DNA from: Thalassobacillus sp. CUG 92003
GTDB lineage: Bacteria > Bacillota > Bacilli > Bacillales > Halobacillaceae
Direction: 5' to 3'
DNA length: 64,000 bases
Assembly: GCF_013618635.1 (NCBI RefSeq)
Contig: NZ_JABLSJ010000002.1
Location: 124,001 to 188,000 of the forward strand
Every line of letters begins with the position of its first letter. The first letter of the stretch is position 1. The translations under genes and the position numbers were made by a program. Positions 53,255-61,365 of the stretch are shown piece after piece. Below the pieces are notes generated by a model. It was not told the DNA's origin, made no database searches, and saw only the letters and a list, made by a program, of their open reading frames with translations.

Positions 53255-54115
53255 ATGGAAGATCTGATTCCGACGAGCTTGCGGACCTTAATCGCAGCGA
53301 TTTCGTTGGCAGCAGGCTTTATTTTTTTATTTTTATCGTTGAATAGCAAAATTCGCACCCATGCGTTAAAGGGTGCTAGCATGTTGTTCCTGCTGGGCAT
53401 CAGTTTGTTTGCACATAACGTCTGGTGCTATTTTGCCGCTATCTTTATAATGGCCACCACTCTCACGAAGCTTGATTTTTTACAAAACCTGGCGGCGATT
53501 ATTAGAGGAAATAAGGAATACTTTGAATACCGAAAAGAATTTGTCTCCAATGAAGAGGTCCTGATGCGGAAAACAGAAGAGCTGAAGCAATTCGATTCGG
53601 TCAAAACCACAGCTGGCGTGTCCGATGAGGCAGAGCATGATACAAGTCGGCACCAAGGCTTGTATCCCGCCCAATTAGCGCTGCTTGCGGAAGAATGCGC
53701 CTTTAAAGCGATCGAAAATAATGTTCAGCATAACATCCAGCGCCATATCCGTATCAGTAAAGGAGAAAGCGCCCTTGATCTCGATGGCTTACTTGAACTT
53801 GATGTCAAAGATGTCATGATCTATTCTAAGGTCCACTTAGAATCCCCGCTTCCGCCTAGTGTCCTATTGAGCTCTGTCGATCAGTGGCTGGATTATATGA
53901 CGCAATACCAGAGCATTACCCAGAAAAAGAAACCCGTTGAAATAGCGCTGATCATCGTAAACACATTTGAAAACGAAACAAAGGAAGAATTGCTTTATAA
54001 ACTGAAAGAACAACAGCTGGAAAATAGCTCTATTGACTGGCAGTTTTGGCTCTACACCTTTGAAGAGTTAGGATTGACCCCGTCCCACGAAAGAGGGGAG
54101 AAGCAGGATGCCTGA
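53255..54115 (+). CDS. Membrane protein of unknown function
   Basis: A 286-residue protein with hydrophobic segments at about 10-30 and 40-70 and a soluble, charged C-terminal part of about 210 residues. I do not recognise a family or motif. It starts 37 bp after the Gfo/Idh gene behind AAGGGGAG, and is followed directly by the 54.1-kb repeat array. The C-terminal half has the composition of a helical cytoplasmic domain. Confidence 0.75.
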   Translation: MEDLIPTSLRTLIAAISLAAGFIFLFLSLNSKIRTHALKGASMLFLLGISLFAHNVWCYFAAIFIMATTLTKLDFLQNLAAIIRGNKEYFEYRKEFVSNEEVLMRKTEELKQFDSVKTTAGVSDEAEHDTSRHQGLYPAQLALLAEECAFKAIENNVQHNIQRHIRISKGESALDLDGLLELDVKDVMIYSKVHLESPLPPSVLLSSVDQWLDYMTQYQSITQKKKPVEIALIIVNTFENETKEELLYKLKEQQLENSSIDWQFWLYTFEELGLTPSHERGEKQDA

Positions 54116-54120
54116 TCCAG

Positions 54121-54692
54121 GCGTTCTGCTTTTTTTGATGATGAAGGGTGATTTGTATGCAACTAATTTGGAAAGCGATCGTCTTCCTCACGTTTGCGAG
54201 CGACATAAGGTGATTTCCATGCAACTTGATCGTATTTATAAGCAACTCAGGTCATATTACCTGCGAAATATCGTCTCTCCTCCACGAATTGCGATGGCTC
54301 TGCTAGATCCAGGCGTTCAGCTTTTTCTTGCTCACGAATGGTGAATTGCAGTCAACTTTGCTGAAATACAAACGTCTTCCTTGCGTTTGCAAGCGACATA
54401 AGATGATTTCTAGACAACTTGACCCGATTTATAAGCAACTCAGGTAAATTGACCCACAAAATACGGCTTACACCTCCACGAATTGCGATGGCTCTGCCAG
54501 ATCGAAGCGTTCAGCTTTTCTTGCTCACGAATGGTGATTTGCAGTCAACTTTGCTGAAATACAAACGTCTTCCTCGCTTTTGCAAGCGACATAAGATGAT
54601 TTCCATGCAACTAGACCCGATTTATAAGCAACTCAGTTCAAATGACCTACATAATATCCCCTCACATCCAAGTGTTGCAATAGCTCTGCTGT
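54121..54692. repeat. Three tandem copies of a ~193-bp unit containing 21-bp-phased GCAAC motifs
   Basis: Imperfect units begin at 54121, 54313 and 54507 with GCGTTC(T/A)GCT and run 192, 194 and about 186 bp. Shared blocks include TTTGCAAGCGACATAAG, TTTATAAGCAACTCAG, CCTCCACGAATTGCGATGG and CTCACGAATGGTGA. Inside each unit GCRAC-type motifs follow a 20-21-bp register; in unit 1 they are at 54159, 54200, 54221 and 54242. The motif (TTATAAGCAACT) is the same family as the array at 13261. The 627-bp gap 54116-54742 is made almost entirely of this array and has no gene. Confidence 0.9.
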
Positions 54693-54708
54693 AATTTCCC
54701 ATTAAAAG

Positions 54709-54734
54709 AGCCCCTGCGCCAGAGCGCAGGGGCT
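54709..54734 (-). terminator. Terminator of the TPR-type gene
   Basis: AGCCCCTGCGC (54709-54719) / GCGCAGGGGCT (54724-54734), 11-bp stem; on the minus strand it is followed by CTTTTAATGG. Confidence 0.88.
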
Positions 54735-54742
54735 TTGTTGTG

Positions 54743-56143
54743 CTATGAATTTTTCTTCATTTCATAATACAGCTGTTTATAGGCATCCGCTTTATCGTCC
54801 TGCTTCATTAATTCATAACTTTTATATAGCCAGTAGACGGGACTCGGGTCGTTATCATTCAGTTCGCCGCTCCAGCTGAAGCATTGGATGGCTTCATCCA
54901 GCTGGTTGAATTCAAAATAGAGTTCACCGAGGCGCTGCTGTTGAGCCGGGTCGGGGTCTTCGGTGAGCTCCATCATGCTGTCTAGTTTGCGGATGGTTGA
55001 AAGGGCTCCAGACGTGGATTCGAGCGGTTCCAGCCATTTTCGGACCTCGGCCAAGCTGTGACGGGCCATTAAGACGCTGACTGATTGGTGTAGCAGCTGT
55101 TTCGATAATTCGGCGTCGACAGGGAAGAAGGTAACGAGAAATTGGTTCATCTTATCTAAATTGATGCTTTCTGACGTTAAGTCTACACTTTCCACCAGGT
55201 TTGCAAGCGTCTTGGCTTGATCCGGCGTTAGGGTGTAGCCGTTGACAATGATCAGATTGAGGGCTTGTTCAGGTTGGTTCAGCTGCATGTATTGCGTTAG
55301 CAGGTCGTCGATAAGGGCCGGGAAGTGAGTAGAATGGTTGTACACATCTTCGAGAATGGCCACGTTCTCCTGGGTGGAAAAATGGGTGCTCATCAGTTGT
55401 TTGAATAATTGATAGTCGTCCCAGTCAGGGTGATCGACCAGGCGATTGATATACAAGGCTATTTGATCGCGCCAGCGTGCTTGATTGTGAAGGAATGTTT
55501 GTAACGCTTGAAAAGACTCGTCATGTTTTCGCTGCTTGAAAAGGTAGGTCTCATAATACAGAGGGTCTTTATGGGATAAAGAGGCGTCAAGCTGTTCATA
55601 CCAGTCATCATATTTGTTGAATTCAAGTTTATGTTGAAATTGGTAGGTCCAGTCGTTATTGGGGGAGAACTCGCCCAGAATCCGAACGATTTTGTAGCTT
55701 TCAAATACTTTGCCATCACGGCGATGCTGGTAAAACAGGGATTGGATAAATTTAAAGAGTTTTTCCTTGGCGATGAAGGATTCAAAGAATGTGGCGATCA
55801 ATGCTTTTTCATGAGGCGTAAAGGTATCATCCGAACCTTTGAATAAGTGGTTGAAGCTTTGTTTTTTAAAGGTGTTGTTGTCAGGGCAGAGTGAATCGAT
55901 CAGCGGATGAGGGGCTTGGAAAACGATGCCGTCATTAAAAGCACGGGTGATATGGGAATGGGGGAGCAATTTGACAGCTTTTACGATGTTAAGGTAGTGA
56001 TCTTTATAGAAGAAGATATAATAGGCATCGCCCTCCTGATCGAATGCTTCGATGATTTTACTTTGGGCGTAGACAGCCATGCATTGAATGGTCAAGGGCG
56101 TCGTTTTATTTTTTTCTTTCATGGAAAGCTGGGACTGGGGCAT
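54743..56143 (-). CDS. TPR-like helical-repeat protein of unknown function
   Basis: A 466-residue soluble protein dominated by helical repeats. The clearest TPR-like units are near the C-terminus (AQQQRLGELYFEFNQLDEAI and PSPVYWLYKSYELMKQDDKA, about residues 400-450). The N-terminal part (1-150) has a different, more beta-rich look. No enzymatic motif was found. The ATG at 56143 is 7 bp from GAGGAGG; an upstream in-frame ATG overlaps that site. Likely a scaffold or adaptor; the role is not predicted. Confidence 0.8.
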   Translation of the reverse strand: MPQSQLSMKEKNKTTPLTIQCMAVYAQSKIIEAFDQEGDAYYIFFYKDHYLNIVKAVKLLPHSHITRAFNDGIVFQAPHPLIDSLCPDNNTFKKQSFNHLFKGSDDTFTPHEKALIATFFESFIAKEKLFKFIQSLFYQHRRDGKVFESYKIVRILGEFSPNNDWTYQFQHKLEFNKYDDWYEQLDASLSHKDPLYYETYLFKQRKHDESFQALQTFLHNQARWRDQIALYINRLVDHPDWDDYQLFKQLMSTHFSTQENVAILEDVYNHSTHFPALIDDLLTQYMQLNQPEQALNLIIVNGYTLTPDQAKTLANLVESVDLTSESINLDKMNQFLVTFFPVDAELSKQLLHQSVSVLMARHSLAEVRKWLEPLESTSGALSTIRKLDSMMELTEDPDPAQQQRLGELYFEFNQLDEAIQCFSWSGELNDNDPSPVYWLYKSYELMKQDDKADAYKQLYYEMKKNS

Positions 56144-56291
56144 AGTTGGCCTCCTCATTTTTGTGAAAATTGTTAATTCTATTATGGCACATTAACACGC
56201 TTCTATCGAATGATTTCCCTTACTATACATATTCGATTAACTGCGGTGAGTATCCTTTTTTGCATTGTCAGATATTTCTTTACTTTAACGG

Positions 56292-56353
56292 TTGTAAAAC
56301 GCTTACACAGCATCTATAATGATAACTAAATCGATTTAGTAAACCGATTTAGT
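56292..56353 (+). promoter_or_regulatory. Promoter, twin LacI-type operators and cre-like site of the sugar cluster
   Basis: TTGTAA (56292-56297) and TATAAT (56315-56320), 17 bp apart, form a strong promoter. A perfect 16-bp palindrome, ACTAAATCGATTTAGT (56325-56340), covers the expected start site, and a second copy with two changes (AGTAAACCGATTTAGT, 56338-56353) follows 13 bp on. TGTAAAACGCTTACA (56293-56307), an imperfect cre-like palindrome, overlaps the -35 box. The layout implies autorepression by the LacI protein at 56403 and perhaps CcpA control. Confidence 0.75.
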
Positions 56354-56402
56354 GAGCGTATAATCATGAGATTTTCAAACCAATCAGTTTGGAGAATGAA
56401 AA

Positions 56403-57407
56403 ATGAAACCGATTACGATAACGGATGTCGCTCAGCACGCCAAAGTCTCCAAAAGTACCGTGTCGCAATACTTGAACAAGCGCTATGACTACATGGGCGA
56501 AAGTACGAAATTGCGCATTGAGGACTCGATCAATGAGCTGGGCTACCAACCTAATTATGTTGCTAGAAGTTTGAAACAAAAATCGACCAAGACGATCGGG
56601 GTTATCGTCGCCAATATTTTGCATAACTTCTCGACAGAAGTGAGCCGTGCCATTGAAGATGCTTGCCATGTAGATGATTTTCACCTGATAGTGTGTAACG
56701 CAGATGACGACCCTCATAAAGAAAAGAAATATATTGATATGCTTCGGGCCAAACAGGTGGACGGGATCATCATTTTTCCAACAGGCGGCAACATCGACCT
56801 CTATGAAAAAATGCTGAGAGAAGAGTATCCGGTCGTTTTCGTGGACAGGTCCGTACCCGGTTTGCCGGTTTCATCCATCATGCTGAAAAATGAAAAGGCT
56901 GCCAGTATGGCTGTTCAGCATTTCATCACCCGGGGCTACAGACGCATCGCGATTATGACGACAACGTTGACCAGAAGTGTGACCCCGCGTATAGAAAGGA
57001 TAGAAGGGTATAAAGATACACTGACCCGCTACAAACTTCCTGTTCGCGACGATTACATCAACAGTGTGCCTCGCAGTGACATCCAAATGCAGTTGGATCG
57101 CATGCTCCAGTTGGACGATCCGCCTGAAGCGATTCTGGCTGGAAATGATTTAACCTTGATTGAAATTTTGAAATATACGAAACAACATGACATAAAAATA
57201 CCGGATGAAATAGCCATAATCGGCATTGATGATGTGTCCTTTGCAAGCTTCTACACACCGGCTATTACGACCATCTCGCAGCCGACATTTGAAATGGGGA
57301 AAAAAGCGGCTGAATTGCTGCTTTATAAAATCCGCCAACAAAAAGCAGAAGATCAGCACCCGGATTATCGTTTTGAGCCGACATTGATCGAACGCGATTC
57401 CGTATAA
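56403..57407 (+). CDS. LacI-family transcriptional regulator (KdgR-like)
   Basis: A 334-residue repressor with the N-terminal LacI helix-turn-helix (ITDVAQHAKVSKSTVSQYLN, residues 5-24), hinge helix around 45-58, and a periplasmic-binding-protein-like inducer domain (about 60-330). The sequence is nearest to KdgR-type regulators of keto-acid sugar catabolism. The twin palindromes overlapping its promoter are probable autoregulatory operators. It is followed by the kinase, hxlA, hxlB and TRAP genes on the same strand, which it presumably controls. Confidence 0.92.
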   Translation: MKPITITDVAQHAKVSKSTVSQYLNKRYDYMGESTKLRIEDSINELGYQPNYVARSLKQKSTKTIGVIVANILHNFSTEVSRAIEDACHVDDFHLIVCNADDDPHKEKKYIDMLRAKQVDGIIIFPTGGNIDLYEKMLREEYPVVFVDRSVPGLPVSSIMLKNEKAASMAVQHFITRGYRRIAIMTTTLTRSVTPRIERIEGYKDTLTRYKLPVRDDYINSVPRSDIQMQLDRMLQLDDPPEAILAGNDLTLIEILKYTKQHDIKIPDEIAIIGIDDVSFASFYTPAITTISQPTFEMGKKAAELLLYKIRQQKAEDQHPDYRFEPTLIERDSV

Positions 57408-57454
57408 CGAGACAGATATAAAAGGAAACTAGTTCTACCAGGGGGTAAGTTGAT

Positions 57455-58408
57455 ATGAATGATGTGATTACGATAGGGGACGGCATGATAACATTCGATC
57501 CTGCTTCAAAAGGCCCGATGCGATATGCGCACACATTTGAACGCAAAGTAGGCGGAGCGGAGTTGAATTTCGCGTTAGGCTGTGCCAGATTAGGCTTGAA
57601 TATCGGTTGGGTCAGCCGGCTTGGCGCCGATGAATTCGGACGTTACATTCATAACTTCATGCGTGGAGAAGGTGTGGATGTTTCAGCGGTTCAACTGGTT
57701 GAAGGTTACCCGACCTCCTTGAATTTTAAAGAAATCAAAGGGGACGGCAGCGGCAATACGTTCTATTATCGCGCGAATTCCCCGACGCTGACGTTAACGA
57801 AGGACACACTCGATGAAGCGTATGTCACACGCGGGAAACTGCTTCATATTACAGGGGTTTTTGCAGCGGTGGATGCTAACAAAAACGTGGATCTATTACA
57901 TCACGCTGTAAAACTGGCCAAACAAAACGGCATGCTGGTGTCGTTGGATCCCAACATTCGCTTGAAATTGTGGACTAAAGATGAGGCGAGAGAAGCGCTG
58001 AGTACATTGCTTCCTTATGTCGATGTGCTATTGACGGGCGTCGATGAAGCTGAATTACTGTTTGGCGTTACGGATTCTCAGGCGATTATGGAGCACTGCC
58101 GCTCGTATAACATTGATACGGTGGCCATTAAAAAAGGTGCCGATGGAGCGGAAGGATACCATAAAGGAGAACACGTGCAAGCTCAGCCCGTCCGTCCGCG
58201 CAAAGTAGTAGACACAGTTGGGGCTGGAGATGGCTTTGATGCCGGTTTCATTCACGGCTTCCTGCAGGGTTGGTCGTTAGAAAAAATCCTGCAATTTGCG
58301 AATACGATCGGATCCATGGTTGTAAGCGTTGAAGGGGATAATGAAGGATTGCCGTATCTTCATGAAGTGTTAGTGCAGTTAGGTGAAAAAGAGTCAGTTG
58401 AGCGATAG
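57455..58408 (+). CDS. PfkB-family sugar kinase (2-keto-3-deoxygluconate-kinase-like)
   Basis: A 317-residue ribokinase-family kinase with GGAELNFALGCARLG, SLDPNIRLKLW and the catalytic DTVGAGDGFDAGF (Asp base at about residue 254). The N-terminal region resembles KdgK. It phosphorylates a sugar or sugar acid taken up by the downstream TRAP system. With HxlA and HxlB next to it and no KDPG aldolase gene, the substrate may differ from 2-keto-3-deoxygluconate. Ribosome site AGGGGGT. Confidence 0.9.
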   Translation: MNDVITIGDGMITFDPASKGPMRYAHTFERKVGGAELNFALGCARLGLNIGWVSRLGADEFGRYIHNFMRGEGVDVSAVQLVEGYPTSLNFKEIKGDGSGNTFYYRANSPTLTLTKDTLDEAYVTRGKLLHITGVFAAVDANKNVDLLHHAVKLAKQNGMLVSLDPNIRLKLWTKDEAREALSTLLPYVDVLLTGVDEAELLFGVTDSQAIMEHCRSYNIDTVAIKKGADGAEGYHKGEHVQAQPVRPRKVVDTVGAGDGFDAGFIHGFLQGWSLEKILQFANTIGSMVVSVEGDNEGLPYLHEVLVQLGEKESVER

Positions 58409-58423
58409 TCTGGAGGGATGACG

Positions 58424-59077
58424 ATGAATCTTCAATTAGCACTCGACCGCTTATCCGAAGCGCAATGTTTGCAAATCTTAGATGAGACGGCAGGAGACAT
58501 AGACTGGATTGAGGTCGGCACCGGGGTCATCAAAGAGTACGGGATGGCGATCGTACGGGAAATCGACCGCACGTACCCTGATCATACACTCGTCGCTGAT
58601 ATGAAGACGTGTGACGCCGGGAAACACGAAGCGAAGCAAGCCTTTGAAGCTGGAGCTGATATTACCACGGTTATGGCGTTTGCATCGGATCAAACCATAT
58701 TGGACACGCAGGAAGTTGCCCGTGAATATAACGCGCGCGTCATGATTGACTTGCTTGGTGTAACCGACGAAAAACGGATTGTTGAGTTAGAGGCGTTAGG
58801 GGTAGATTTGGTCAGCCTCCACTTTGGTAAAGATATGCAGCAAAGAGGAGGATTGGATACAGCAATGTTTGCCCTCGTTGAAGGGCATAACAAACTCGAC
58901 GTTGCTGTGGCAGGCGGCATTGACCTGGATTCCTTGCCGGAAGTGATCCGTTACCAGCCGGATACCCTTATTGTCGGCAGTGCGATTACGAAGCAGCAAA
59001 ATCCTGGTGAGGCCGCGAGAAGAATGAAGGGAGTGATACGTCATGATGAAACAAACGATAACAACCGTAGCCAATGA
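58424..59077 (+). CDS. hxlA: 3-hexulose-6-phosphate synthase / KGPDC-type orotidine-decarboxylase-suprafamily enzyme
   Basis: A 217-residue TIM-barrel enzyme of the OMP decarboxylase suprafamily: QLALDRL, the metal-binding DMKTCD (DxKxxD), GVDLVSLHFGKD, and AVAGGID before VGSAIT. It matches HxlA, which adds formaldehyde to ribulose 5-phosphate or runs the reverse; 3-keto-gulonate-6-P decarboxylases share this fold. The ATG at 58424 is 6 bp from GGAGGG; the ATG at 58418 abuts it. The end overlaps hxlB by 35 bp. Confidence 0.87.
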   Translation: MNLQLALDRLSEAQCLQILDETAGDIDWIEVGTGVIKEYGMAIVREIDRTYPDHTLVADMKTCDAGKHEAKQAFEAGADITTVMAFASDQTILDTQEVAREYNARVMIDLLGVTDEKRIVELEALGVDLVSLHFGKDMQQRGGLDTAMFALVEGHNKLDVAVAGGIDLDSLPEVIRYQPDTLIVGSAITKQQNPGEAARRMKGVIRHDETNDNNRSQ

Positions 59078-59600
59078 AGTCTCTGACGTTTTGCATCAAG
59101 TGGATGAAGAGCAGGCCGTCGGTTTATCACAGCATCTGCAAACGGCTGAGCGTATTTTCATTGCCGGGGAAGGACGATCAGGACTTATGGGTAAGGCCTT
59201 CGCCATGCGTTTGATGCATGGAGGGTTTACGGTGTTTGTCACGGGTGAAACCATAACCCCGAGTATCGGCCAAGGAGACCTGCTCGTCGCTATTTCGGGC
59301 TCCGGTTCTACTGCTTCCATCGTCCAATTTGCCAATAAAGCAAAAGAAGCAGGTGCCAAGGTTTGCTTAGTGACCACCAATCCTGATGCAGAATTGGCCG
59401 GGCGGAGTGATAGTGTTCTTCTTGTACCGGCAGCTACAAAAAAGAGACGCCCGGAGGAACCGGATACCATCCAACCCCTGGGTAATCAGTTTGACCAATC
59501 GATTCACTTATTATTGGATGCGATTATCATTCAAACCATGCAGACAAACGAAAACAGTTCATACCAGGACATGACCAATCGTCATGCCAATTTGGAATAA
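59043..59600 (+). CDS. hxlB: 6-phospho-3-hexuloisomerase
   Basis: A 185-residue SIS-domain isomerase with AGEGRSGLMGKAFAMRLMHGG, the phosphate-binding SGSGSTASIV and the C-terminal NQFDQSIHLLLDAI helix typical of HxlB. It converts arabino-3-hexulose 6-phosphate to fructose 6-phosphate. Its start lies inside hxlA, so the two are coupled. Presence of both Hxl enzymes with a kinase and a TRAP transporter suggests they serve a specific substrate rather than only formaldehyde removal. Confidence 0.92.
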   Translation: MMKQTITTVANEVSDVLHQVDEEQAVGLSQHLQTAERIFIAGEGRSGLMGKAFAMRLMHGGFTVFVTGETITPSIGQGDLLVAISGSGSTASIVQFANKAKEAGAKVCLVTTNPDAELAGRSDSVLLVPAATKKRRPEEPDTIQPLGNQFDQSIHLLLDAIIIQTMQTNENSSYQDMTNRHANLE

Positions 59601-59717
59601 GCGTGACATAAGGATGCTTACATAAAAGGGGGGATACATGGTCAATCAAAAAGAGCAAGAGAAACGTTTTGGTTAATGGAACTGATATAGACGATTGGGA
59701 GACGATGAGGGTTTTAG

Positions 59718-59731
59718 TGTAAGCGGATACA
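59718..59731 (+). promoter_or_regulatory. cre-like site before the TRAP genes
   Basis: TGTAAGCGGATACA fits WTGNAANCGNWNNCW except for the leading base (G). It lies 28 bp before the dctP start. The 159-bp gap also holds a possible 12-codon frame at 59638 that is probably meaningless. Confidence 0.45.
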
Positions 59732-59759
59732 GTTCAAAAATACAGAGGAGGTTCAATCC

Positions 59760-60794
59760 ATGAAAAAACAGTTTTCAGCTTTATTCTTTTTGATGACGAC
59801 CATCATGCTTGTGCTAGCAGGCTGCGGAGGACAATCCAGCGGCGGAGGTTCAGGAGGGGACGGCGAAGATTCCATTAAAATCGTCGCTGCTCATAATCAA
59901 ACTTCTCCGGAGAACCCTTACCAGGTTGGTTTAGAAGAGTTCAAGAAAGTGGCGGAAGAAAATGAGGACACGAACATTGAAGTCGAAACTCACGCAGGAA
60001 CGTTAGGGACAAGTGAGTCAGAGCTGATTGAAAAATTGAAGCTTGGCGGAGCTGATGTAGTCCTTGCCTCACCTGGTTTCATGAGTGAAACAGGTATTGA
60101 TCAAATTGATTTGTTCGCAACCCCATATATGTTTGACAGTTATGATCACTGGGAGCAAACCGTTGATGGCGAAGTAGGGGATCAAATGGCCGATATCATC
60201 AACGAAGAATCCAATAATGACTTTAAACTGCTTGGCTATTGGACAGCCGGTGTTCGTCACTACTACGGAAACGAACCGCTGCAGTCCATTGATGACATCG
60301 AGGGTAAGAAGTTCCGGACTCAAACGTCAGGCGTTGTCGCGAACTACTGGAAAGAAACCGGTGCGGTACCGACATCCGTCGCCTGGGGTGAGTTGTACCA
60401 AGGTCTGCAGCAGGGTGTTGTAGATGCAGCAGAGAATGCGTATCCTTACTTTGTTCAGGAAAACCACCACAAAACGGATAACGGTAAGTATATTACCGAA
60501 ACAGGGCATGATTATACGACACGCTTCCTGCTTATCAACGGGAAGAAATTCGATTCTTACTCAGAAGCGCAACAGGAAGCCGTTATGGAAGCAGCCAAAG
60601 CATCAGTCGAAGCCGAACGCCAGGAACTTTATGATCAGGAAGAAGAGTACAAGCAACAAGCCATTGATGATGGAGCAGAAGTGAACCAAATCGACCGCCA
60701 GCCGTTTATCGAATTGGCGAAACCATTCCAGGATCAAATGGCTGAAGATGCTGGCGTAGAAGATATGCTGCAAAAGATTCGTGATATGAAGTAA
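59760..60794 (+). CDS. dctP: TRAP transporter substrate-binding lipoprotein (DctP family)
   Basis: A 344-residue extracytoplasmic binding protein with a lipoprotein signal (LAGC, Cys22) and Gly/Ser linker. Family motifs KLGGADVVLASPGF, KFRTQTSGV with the carboxylate-binding Arg, and SVAWGELYQGLQQGVVDAAEN are present. DctP proteins bind organic acids, including sugar acids, so the imported compound probably carries a carboxylate. GAGGAGG is 8 bp before the ATG. It heads the dctPQM genes. Confidence 0.93.
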   Translation: MKKQFSALFFLMTTIMLVLAGCGGQSSGGGSGGDGEDSIKIVAAHNQTSPENPYQVGLEEFKKVAEENEDTNIEVETHAGTLGTSESELIEKLKLGGADVVLASPGFMSETGIDQIDLFATPYMFDSYDHWEQTVDGEVGDQMADIINEESNNDFKLLGYWTAGVRHYYGNEPLQSIDDIEGKKFRTQTSGVVANYWKETGAVPTSVAWGELYQGLQQGVVDAAENAYPYFVQENHHKTDNGKYITETGHDYTTRFLLINGKKFDSYSEAQQEAVMEAAKASVEAERQELYDQEEEYKQQAIDDGAEVNQIDRQPFIELAKPFQDQMAEDAGVEDMLQKIRDMK

Positions 60795-60829
60795 CAGTAT
60801 AGAAACTCATCATAGATGAAAGTGTGGAG

Positions 60830-60864
60830 AGGGCACCCCCTTGTGCCCTTCCCTTTTCTCTTCT
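60830..60864 (+). terminator. Hairpin between dctP and dctQ (probable partial terminator)
   Basis: AGGGCAC (60830-60836) / GTGCCCT (60843-60849) is followed by a pyrimidine-rich tract. Such a hairpin would leave more binding protein than permease mRNA, as needed for a TRAP system. Confidence 0.5.
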
Positions 60865-60885
60865 TTAAAGGAGGTCAGAACCATT

Positions 60886-61365
60886 ATGTTTATCAAATAC
60901 CTTGAACGCGTCCAACTCGGAATTGGCGTCTTATGTTTATGTATCTTTTTTGTTGCCATTCTCATCCAGGTGGCCACACGCTTTCTGGGAATTTCCGTCG
61001 TGTGGACAGGGGAAGTAGCGAACTATTCCTTTATCTGGGCAGTTTTTATGGGAGCGGCAGTTATGCTCAACAGAAGAGAGCACTTCAAATTTGACTTACT
61101 CTTGAAGAAGTTGAAAGGGAAGGTCAGAAGTTCTTTGACCCTGCTAAATGATTTGATTTTACTTGCATTCAGTATTGGTATCTTAAATTACGGTATTTTA
61201 GCCGTCCAAAATTTTTGGAACTATAATTGGACATCTTTATCTGAAATGAAAATGGGATATGTTTGGATTTCCATCCCGATCATGGGGGGGACGATGGCGA
61301 TTTATCTGATCGCCCATATCATCCATAACCTGCGCAATTTTAACCGAGAGGAGGCAGCTGAATGA
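60886..61365 (+). CDS. dctQ: TRAP transporter small permease (DctQ family)
   Basis: A 159-residue protein with four hydrophobic helices (about 10-32, 45-65, 85-107, 125-150) and the DctQ pattern VWTGEVANYSFIWAVFMGAAV. It forms the membrane complex with DctM. The ATG at 60886 follows AAAGGAGGTC. Its stop overlaps the dctM start (ATGA). Confidence 0.92.
   Translation: MFIKYLERVQLGIGVLCLCIFFVAILIQVATRFLGISVVWTGEVANYSFIWAVFMGAAVMLNRREHFKFDLLLKKLKGKVRSSLTLLNDLILLAFSIGILNYGILAVQNFWNYNWTSLSEMKMGYVWISIPIMGGTMAIYLIAHIIHNLRNFNREEAAE

Noticed and set aside
59638-59676. 12-codon leader peptide before dctP
   Set aside because: It has no attenuator-type hairpins after it and no biased codons; probably chance.
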